A stretch of 27,019 bases of DNA from Ruminococcaceae bacterium UBA3818. Lineage in GTDB: Bacteria > Bacillota > Clostridia > Oscillospirales > Ruminococcaceae. Position numbers and translations under genes: made by a program. This document shows, in pieces, positions 22,296 to 27,019 of this stretch. The DNA is taken from the NCBI GenBank assembly GCA_002369315.1, contig DFDW01000025.1, forward strand, positions 115,548 through 142,566, written 5' to 3'. The notes beneath the pieces are model-generated. The model saw only the letters and a list, made by a program, of their open reading frames with translations. It did no database searches and was not told where the DNA came from. Position 1 is the stretch's first letter. The number at the start of each line of letters is the position of its first letter.

Positions 22296-22745
22296 ATGAA
22301 ATGTCCGTTTTGCGGCTATCACGACAGCAAGGTAATTGACTCCCGGGCGGTAGACGAACGGATTCGCCGGCGGCGGGAGTGTTTGCAGTGCGCCAGACGT
22401 TTTACCACTTACGAATCGGTGGAAACCATGCCGATTGTGGTGATCAAAAAAGATATGTCCCGTGAAAGCTTTGACCGGAATAAGCTGGTGAACGGGTTGC
22501 TGCGCGCCTGTGAGAAACGTCCGGTTTCTTTGGAAGAAATCGACCGCATGGTAGATGAAATCGAAGCGGATATTCTCAATTCCCTGGATCGGGAGGTCAC
22601 TTCCTACCGCATTGGAGAGCTGGCAATGGAAAAACTCAAACAGGTTGACGAAGTGGCATATGTGCGGTTTGCCTCTGTGTACCGGCAGTTTGCGGATATC
22701 AACACGTTTATGAATGAGCTGAAAACGCTGCTGAAAGAAAAATAG
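22296..22745 (+). CDS. nrdR: Transcriptional repressor NrdR
   Basis: 149 residues, the standard length. A zinc ribbon at the N-terminus (CPFCGYHDSKVIDSR at 3-17, then CLQCARRF) binds DNA; an ATP-cone domain follows (VVIKKDMSRESFDRNKLVNG to about residue 135). NrdR senses the ATP/dATP balance and represses ribonucleotide reductase operons. GGGGGAA lies before ATG 22296. The gene is monocistronic, ending at a hairpin before the ECF operon. No obvious pair of NrdR boxes was seen in its own promoter. Confidence 0.98.
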   Translation: MKCPFCGYHDSKVIDSRAVDERIRRRRECLQCARRFTTYESVETMPIVVIKKDMSRESFDRNKLVNGLLRACEKRPVSLEEIDRMVDEIEADILNSLDREVTSYRIGELAMEKLKQVDEVAYVRFASVYRQFADINTFMNELKTLLKEK

Positions 22746-22756
22746 CTGGCATGTTT

Positions 22757-22800
22757 GCCTCTGTCCGCTTTGCGCCGGCCAGGGGCTTTTTCCTTTTTTC
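22757..22800 (+). terminator. Probable terminator after nrdR
   Basis: GCCTCTG (22757-22763) pairs with CAGGGGC (22780-22786, one wobble) with a small inner CGC/GCG helix, followed by TTTTTCCTTTTTT. The stem is short, so strength is uncertain. Confidence 0.6.
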
Positions 22801-22861
22801 TGCGAAAAAGTGTAACGTTTCTCTTTGTCAGGGAACCAATAGAAAGAAAGGGGGCGGACAG

Positions 22862-23362
22862 TTGAAAGATTTTGAAAAACTATATTACCTGCATAAAGAA
22901 GAACTGTACCGCTACCTTTTGGGACTGACACACGATCCGGAACAGGCAGGAGATCTGATGCAGGAGACTTTTTTGCAGGCGATGTTGGGCATCGGGCGCT
23001 TCCGGCAGCAGAGCAGTGTTCGGACCTGGCTGTTTGCCATTGGGCGGAACCTGTGGCTGAAGGAATTGAGAAAACACCGGGAAACGGTGGAATACGACGA
23101 TCTGCTGGAAATCTATACCCGGCAGACGCTGGAGGAAACTGCCTCCAACCGGGAAACGCTGCACCGCATCAAAAAGCTGATGTGCCAAAAAGACGAACGG
23201 GTCAATCTGGTTTTTTCCATGCGTGTTTCCGGTTATAGCTATGCGCAGATCGCTCAAAAGGCCGGGATCAGCGAAAGTTCCGCACGAGTGCTGGAGCACC
23301 GGATTCGCACTTGGCTGAAAGAGCAACTGGAGAAGGGGGAGACCAATGAAAGAGAATTGTGA
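22862..23362 (+). CDS. ECF-type RNA polymerase sigma factor
   Basis: 166 residues with sigma region 2 (ELYRYLLGLTHDPEQAGDLMQETFLQAML, then RTWLFAIGRNLWLKELRK) and region 4 (VNLVFSMRVSGYSYAQIAQKAGISES, SARVLEHRIRTWLKEQL). Regions 1 and 3 are missing, as is usual for extracytoplasmic-function factors. The start is TTG 22862, preceded by AAGGGGGCGG; longer starts upstream run through the nrdR terminator. The stop overlaps the start of the anti-sigma gene by 17 bases, so the two are translationally coupled. It is expected to be held inactive by that membrane partner and released by a signal at the envelope. Target genes are unknown. Confidence 0.93.
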   Translation: MKDFEKLYYLHKEELYRYLLGLTHDPEQAGDLMQETFLQAMLGIGRFRQQSSVRTWLFAIGRNLWLKELRKHRETVEYDDLLEIYTRQTLEETASNRETLHRIKKLMCQKDERVNLVFSMRVSGYSYAQIAQKAGISESSARVLEHRIRTWLKEQLEKGETNEREL

Positions 23363-23849
23363 AGTGATCCGGGACCTTCTGCCATTGGTGCAGGATGGTG
23401 TGGCAAGCGAAGCGTCCTGCCGGATGGTGCAGGAGCATTTGGAGGAGTGCGAAGCATGCCGGACCTTTTGTATTTCGGAGCCGGTAAAAATGCCGGATGA
23501 AACATTGGACCGCCGACTGGTCAAGTCAGTGCGCAAAGCTTTTTTCTTTGCGGGAATGGCGCTGCTTTTGATCGGCGCTGCGGTTGGTGTGGCGCTGACT
23601 GACTCTATGGGCATGTTTTATAATTTTATTCTGATGCCAGGCGTAGGTATGCTGGGATATTGGCTTTTTCGAGGAAAATCTTTTTTTGTTCCGTTGGGCA
23701 TTTTTCTGCTGAGCTATCTGTACCAGATCCCCGGAACGGGCTTTGTGGCCCCTTTGTTTCTGTCGGTGTTGTATACGTTGTTTTGCGGACTGGGCCTGGG
23801 AATCGGTTTTTTGCTGGATTACGCTTTTGCGAAGGAGGGGCAGAAATGA
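23346..23849 (+). CDS. Membrane zf-HC2 anti-sigma factor
   Basis: 167 residues. The N-terminal cytoplasmic domain has the zinc-binding anti-sigma pattern: Cys5, then His31-x3-Cys35-x2-Cys38 (EHLEECEACRTFC). About four membrane helices follow (near 65-84, 90-107, 111-129 and 134-157), with little outside the membrane, unlike the single-helix anti-sigma factors with a large outer sensor domain. A role in binding and restraining the adjacent ECF sigma factor is inferred from the motif and the coupling. It overlaps the next gene in the sequence ATGA. GGGGGAGA precedes ATG 23346. Confidence 0.88.
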   Translation: MKENCEVIRDLLPLVQDGVASEASCRMVQEHLEECEACRTFCISEPVKMPDETLDRRLVKSVRKAFFFAGMALLLIGAAVGVALTDSMGMFYNFILMPGVGMLGYWLFRGKSFFVPLGIFLLSYLYQIPGTGFVAPLFLSVLYTLFCGLGLGIGFLLDYAFAKEGQK

Positions 23850-24664
23850 AAAAGAAAAAACTTTGGCTCCGGATTTTGGCTGCTGTTCTGGCTTTTGGTT
23901 TGTTATGGATTGTCGCTTGGATGACCCTTTCTTTCACGGGGGATCCGATTTCCGCCGCGATGTCCCAACGGGCCGCCAAGGATTATATCCAGCAGAGCAA
24001 TCTGCGCACCATGGGGTTTGAATTGAGCCGTGCTTCCTATAACTTTAAATTCGGGGAGTATCTGGTCCACGCGGTATCCCCGCATAATCCGGATCTGCAT
24101 TTTGATATTATCTGCCGCAATGGAAAGGTAGATTACGATACCTATCAGTATGATGTACTGGAAAATGGAAATGTCATTTCCCGATTCCAGGAGGAATACA
24201 TGGCGCTTTTGCAGATTCAGATGGAGCAGGCGGGCCTGGGCAGGCTGAACTTATCAGTCAGTGTCGATGAACCGCAGGACAGTGCGGTTTGGGTGCCGGG
24301 AATGACGTTTGACCAGAATCTGCCGGTGGAAAAAACCATTCATCTTTATCCGGATTTGGAAGAGCTGACGCTGGAGGCTGCCGCAGAATACCTGCAAAGG
24401 GTTGGCGCGTTTTTCAAAGAAAAAGGGCACGATTTTGCCCGGATTGACCTGTATGACACAGATGAAGAGAAGCATACCGTCATGCTGACTGACATTCCCG
24501 TAGAGCGGATTGCAAAACCGGATTTTCTGGATTATTTGAAACAGCAGCAGCGGGAAACCGGAAAACGGGATGAGATGGAGCAATCGGCAGATCAGGAGGG
24601 AACTCCAGCAATTCCCACAAAACAGGAAGATTCACAGCCGTTTCCAAGCGTATATATTGATTGA
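23846..24664 (+). CDS. Membrane-anchored YfjL-like protein of the ECF operon
   Basis: 272 residues. An N-terminal membrane anchor (KKKKLWLRILAAVLAFGLLW and on to about residue 30) is followed by an outside domain. The region about 40-130 (AAKDYIQQSNLRTMGFELSR, FKFGEYLVHAVSPHNPDLHF, CRNGKVDYDTYQYDV) resembles the YfjL-like family found in Firmicutes; the C-terminal tail is polar and rich in Gln and Glu. No enzyme motif is visible. Its ATG overlaps the anti-sigma stop (ATGA), and GGAGGGG precedes it, so it belongs to the ECF operon and may be the outer sensor or an effector; this is inference. Family recognition is only moderate. Confidence 0.75.
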   Translation: MKKKKLWLRILAAVLAFGLLWIVAWMTLSFTGDPISAAMSQRAAKDYIQQSNLRTMGFELSRASYNFKFGEYLVHAVSPHNPDLHFDIICRNGKVDYDTYQYDVLENGNVISRFQEEYMALLQIQMEQAGLGRLNLSVSVDEPQDSAVWVPGMTFDQNLPVEKTIHLYPDLEELTLEAAAEYLQRVGAFFKEKGHDFARIDLYDTDEEKHTVMLTDIPVERIAKPDFLDYLKQQQRETGKRDEMEQSADQEGTPAIPTKQEDSQPFPSVYID

Positions 24665-24665
24665 C

Positions 24666-24723
24666 ACTCTTTCCGGCGAAAGAGTCAAAAAAAGGAGGAA
24701 GATACATTCTTCCTCCTTTTTTA
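24666..24723. terminator. Tandem hairpins, bidirectional terminator
   Basis: A first hairpin ACTCTTTC / GAAAGAGT (24666-24685) is followed by a second, AAAAAAGGAGGAAG (24688-24701) with CTTCCTCCTTTTTT (24709-24722). The second has A and T runs on both sides and can end the rightward ECF operon and the leftward aminotransferase transcript. Confidence 0.92.
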
Positions 24724-24735
24724 TTTGTTATGCTG

Positions 24736-26133
24736 CTACTGTGCGATAGCATACGCTTTTTGGGGTGCTGCTTCCTGTTCGGACGCCTGGGCAATCATCT
24801 TTTCAATGGTCGCAATTTTAATGCACAGGCAGAGGATTCTAGCTGCGGGCTCCAACTCTTCCAGCGTAGGATAGGTGGGCGCGATCCGGATATTGGAGTC
24901 TTCCGGGTCAATGCCGTAAGGATAGGTGGCGCCGGCCGGCGTCATTACGACCCCGGCATCCCGGCACAGGGAGATGACACGTTTGGCGCAGCTGGGCTGG
25001 GTATCCAGAGAAATAAAATATCCGCCCTTGGGTTCGGTCCAGCGGGCGATGCCGCAAAATCCCAGTTCTTCTTCCAGAATACGCTCTACCAGCTGGAATT
25101 TAGGGCGAATGAGCGCCGCATGCTTTTTCATGTGGGAAAGGACGCCTTCCTTATCGCGGAAAAAGCGTACATGCCGCAGCTGATTCATTTTATCGTTGCC
25201 GATGGTTTGTACCGTCATCTGCATTTTGATGTTCTGGATATTGTGGAACGAAGCGCCCATGGCCGCCAGGCCGGAGCCGGGATAGCTGATTTTCGATGTG
25301 GAACAGAAAACGAAAACCATATCTTCTTTTCCATTTTTCTTTGCTTCTTCGAATAAGTTCAGCAGCTTCACTTTTTCATCGGTCAATTCATGGACAAAGT
25401 AAGCGTCGTCCCAGAAAATGCGGAAGTCCGGTGCCTTGGGCGAAAGATTTGCAAAACGGCGGACAACCTCGTCCGAATAGGTGATGCCGCCGGGGTTGGA
25501 AAACTTCGGTACGCACCAAATTCCTTTGATGCTCTCATCCTCGCTGACCAGCTTTTCAACCAAATTCATATCCGGTCCGTCTTCTTTCATGGGAACGCAG
25601 ATCATCTCAATGCCGAAATGTTGGCAAATGGCGAAATGACGGTCGTAGCCGGGGACAGGGCAGAGAAACTTCACTTTTTCCAGGCGGCACCAGGGCTTTG
25701 GTGAACCATAAACGCCATGGAGCATTGCCCGGGAAACAGCGTCATACATCATGTTAAGGCTGGAGTTTCCTCCGACGATCATGTTTTCCGCAGGCAGACC
25801 CAAAAGGCTGCCCATCAGCTCTTTTGCCTCGGGGATGCCGTCCAGACAGCCGTAATTACGGCAATCGGTCCCATCCGACGCGCTCAGATCGCTTTGGCTG
25901 CTTAGCACATCCAGCATGGGGGCCGAAAGGACCAACTGATCCGGGCCTGGTTTGCCGCGAGACATATCCAGTTTCAGATTTTTGCATTGATAAGCTTCGT
26001 ATTCTTTCATATAGCTGTCTTTCAAAGCAGACAGACCAGTCGTTGTCATCTGAGATGCACAGGTCTCATATTGGGAACCTGTCATATGATTGATTGCCAG
26101 AAGCATTGCGATATCTTTCATATTTTGCATCAT
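24736..26133 (-). CDS. Aspartate aminotransferase, class Ic
   Basis: 465 residues, a fold type I PLP enzyme of the MocR-like/Ic subgroup. Diagnostic blocks are NLKLDMSRGKPGPDQLVLS, NYGCLDGIPEAKELMG, KGIWCVPKFSNPGGITYSD, FWDDAYFVHEL and FCSTSKISYPGSGLA with the PLP-binding Lys, and a C-terminal NIRIAPTYP with the substrate-binding Arg. The subgroup interconverts aspartate and glutamate with their keto acids. Three ATG codons in a row (26136, 26133, 26130) follow AGGTG; 26133 gives the best spacing of six, but the exact one is uncertain. The extra 30 or so residues before the family core are unusual. It has an AT-rich promoter of its own. Confidence 0.93.
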   Translation of the reverse strand: MMQNMKDIAMLLAINHMTGSQYETCASQMTTTGLSALKDSYMKEYEAYQCKNLKLDMSRGKPGPDQLVLSAPMLDVLSSQSDLSASDGTDCRNYGCLDGIPEAKELMGSLLGLPAENMIVGGNSSLNMMYDAVSRAMLHGVYGSPKPWCRLEKVKFLCPVPGYDRHFAICQHFGIEMICVPMKEDGPDMNLVEKLVSEDESIKGIWCVPKFSNPGGITYSDEVVRRFANLSPKAPDFRIFWDDAYFVHELTDEKVKLLNLFEEAKKNGKEDMVFVFCSTSKISYPGSGLAAMGASFHNIQNIKMQMTVQTIGNDKMNQLRHVRFFRDKEGVLSHMKKHAALIRPKFQLVERILEEELGFCGIARWTEPKGGYFISLDTQPSCAKRVISLCRDAGVVMTPAGATYPYGIDPEDSNIRIAPTYPTLEELEPAARILCLCIKIATIEKMIAQASEQEAAPQKAYAIAQ

Positions 26134-26163
26134 CATTATCACCTGCATTCAAATTATGATTTG

Positions 26164-26192
26164 ATTATATACTATATTATTCAAATTTACAA
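26164..26192 (-). promoter_or_regulatory. Sigma-A promoter for the aminotransferase
   Basis: Minus strand TTGTAA (26187-26192), 17-base spacer, perfect TATAAT (26164-26169). Two copies of ATTCAAAT (26147-26154 and 26179-26186, plus-strand reading) are 32 bases apart, and AAGATT/AATCTT (26191-26210) forms an inverted repeat at the -35 end. Confidence 0.78.
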
Positions 26193-26286
26193 GATTATTT
26201 TATAAATCTTGCAAAAATTGATAAAATGACGGCTTAAAATAGATTTTGTCTGCAGGATTTGTGAAATGTGCAGTCGATTTGTGCAT

Positions 26287-26320
26287 AAAAAAGGAAGATG
26301 CAACATGTCTTGCATCTTCC
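26287..26320 (-). terminator. Intrinsic terminator after asnS
   Basis: On the minus strand a perfect 11-bp stem (GGAAGATGCAA arms at 26293-26303 and 26310-26320) with a six-base loop is followed by six T (26287-26292 as A on the plus strand). Confidence 0.92.
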
Positions 26321-26357
26321 TGCATATTTTTGACTGGATTATTGCTTCATACGGTTA

Positions 26358-27019
26358 CTAAAATTCTGCGGAACCGGTTACGCGGGGGAAGGGCAGCACG
26401 TCCCGGATATTGGAAACGCCGGTCATGTACATGATCAGCCGTTCAAAGCCGAGGCCGTAACCGGCGTGTTTGCAGCCGCCGAACCGGCGCAGGTCGAGGT
26501 ACCAGGAATAATCTTCCTGCTTGAGGCCCAGTTCGTCCATCCGGGCGGTCAGAACGTCCAGCCGCTCCTCACGCTGGCTGCCGCCGATAATTTCGCCGAC
26601 GCCGGGAACCAGCAGGTCCATGGCGGCAACGGTTTTTCCGTCATCGTTCAGGCGCATATAAAACGCTTTGATTTCTTTCGGGTAATCGGTGACAAATACC
26701 GGTTTTTGGAAAATCTTCTCAGTGAGGTACCGCTCATGCTCTGTCTGCAGGTCACAGCCCCAGTAAACCGGGTACTCGAATTCATCCTTATGCTCTTCCA
26801 GCAGTTTCACCGCCTCGGTATAGGTGACCTGGCAGAAATCGGCTGAGATCAGATTCTCAAGCCGTTCGATCAGGCCCTTGTCATAAAAGTCGTTGAAGAA
26901 TTTCATTTCCTGCGGGCACTGTTCCAATACATACCGCAGGACGTATTTGATCATATCCTGGGCCAGAGCCATGTCATCCTGCAGGTCGGCAAAAGCGATT
27001 TCCGGCTCGATCATCCAGA
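26358..27019 (-). CDS. asnS: Asparaginyl-tRNA synthetase, C-terminal part (5' end outside window)
   Basis: About 220 residues open to the right edge. The class II catalytic core is evident: WMIEPEIAFADLQDDM (motif 2 side), VFVTDYPKEIKAFYMRLNDD, PGVGEIIGGSQREERLDVL, and motif 3 GFERLIMYMTGVSNIRDVLPFPR, ending TGSAEF. The segment GGSQREER and the PFPR end are typical of the asparagine enzyme rather than the aspartate one. The protein charges tRNA-Asn in the cytoplasm. The frame continues past the last Met at 27014 (Trp before it), so the gene starts outside the window. Confidence 0.97.
   Translation of the reverse strand, partial: WMIEPEIAFADLQDDMALAQDMIKYVLRYVLEQCPQEMKFFNDFYDKGLIERLENLISADFCQVTYTEAVKLLEEHKDEFEYPVYWGCDLQTEHERYLTEKIFQKPVFVTDYPKEIKAFYMRLNDDGKTVAAMDLLVPGVGEIIGGSQREERLDVLTARMDELGLKQEDYSWYLDLRRFGGCKHAGYGLGFERLIMYMTGVSNIRDVLPFPRVTGSAEF

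Noticed and set aside
22811..22820. TGTAACGTTT, resembling an ECF -35 element, upstream of the ECF operon
   Set aside because: No convincing -10 element lies 16-17 bases downstream, so self-activation of the operon cannot be claimed from sequence.
1..27019. CRISPR arrays, insertion sequences, phage genes, tRNA or rRNA genes
   Set aside because: None was seen: no regularly spaced repeats, transposase, integrase or tRNA-like cloverleaf was recognised by eye.

Overview
The window looks like chromosomal DNA of an anaerobic, endospore-forming Gram-positive bacterium of the class Clostridia, probably a gut member of the Oscillospiraceae/Ruminococcaceae type. The reasons are a spoIIGA-sigE pair, yabP/yabQ, an Rqc-type S4 protein, long-form HPF, zf-HC2/ECF signalling, class Ic aspartate aminotransferase, moderate GC, strong GGAGG-type ribosome binding sites and frequent TTG/GTG starts. 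The genus-level placement is inference; no rRNA or tRNA gene is visible. Both ends cut genes: groEL on the left and asnS on the right.

Region 1 (1-4.3 kb, + strand): the 3' half of groEL and its terminator, then a murJ/spoVB-type lipid flippase, mazG, hup and rqcP. This is the left half of the cluster known in Bacillus as yabM-yabN-yabO-yabP-yabQ-divIC-yabR, with hup added. Region 2 (4.3-12.4 kb) interrupts that cluster. It holds a DUF3221-like lipoprotein gene, the mother-cell sigma module spoIIGA-sigE, a leftward block (DUF2500 protein, lone PTS IIA domain, endonuclease III, a two-gene chromate-type transporter), and rightward leuA plus a GNAT acetyltransferase. Region 3 (12.4-14.3 kb) is the right half of the yab cluster: yabP, yabQ, divIC and an S1-domain gene.

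Region 4 (14.3-16.4 kb): an amidohydrolase and an iron-sulfur hydro-lyase alpha subunit (fumarase/tartrate dehydratase type) that is followed by a strong terminator instead of its usual beta subunit. Region 5 (16.4-17.4 kb) is decayed: the 3' remnant of a membrane LuxR-type regulator (with an in-frame stop) lies back to back with the 3' remnant of a cell-surface protein, as a deletion scar would leave. Region 6 (17.5-22.1 kb, - strand): a THUMP-type rRNA methyltransferase, HPF, an M3-family peptidase lipoprotein and a flavin-reductase-like protein, most with their own sigma-A promoters. Region 7 (22.2-24.7 kb, + strand): nrdR, then an overlapping operon of ECF sigma factor, membrane zf-HC2 anti-sigma and a membrane-anchored YfjL-like protein. 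Region 8 (24.7 kb to end, - strand): class Ic aspartate aminotransferase and the 3' part of asnS.

The most informative connections concern sporulation. Upstream of spoIIGA there is a promoter with the unusual 22-bp spacing known from Spo0A-activated spoIIG promoters. The SpoIIGA reading frame runs about 60 codons into sigE. The yabPQ genes are preceded by a sequence resembling a sigma-E promoter, and divIC has its own sigma-A promoter inside yabQ. The window therefore seems to contain a sigma factor, its activating protease, the promoter that switches them on and a likely target operon. No CRISPR array, insertion sequence, phage gene or clearly new defence or biosynthetic system was found.
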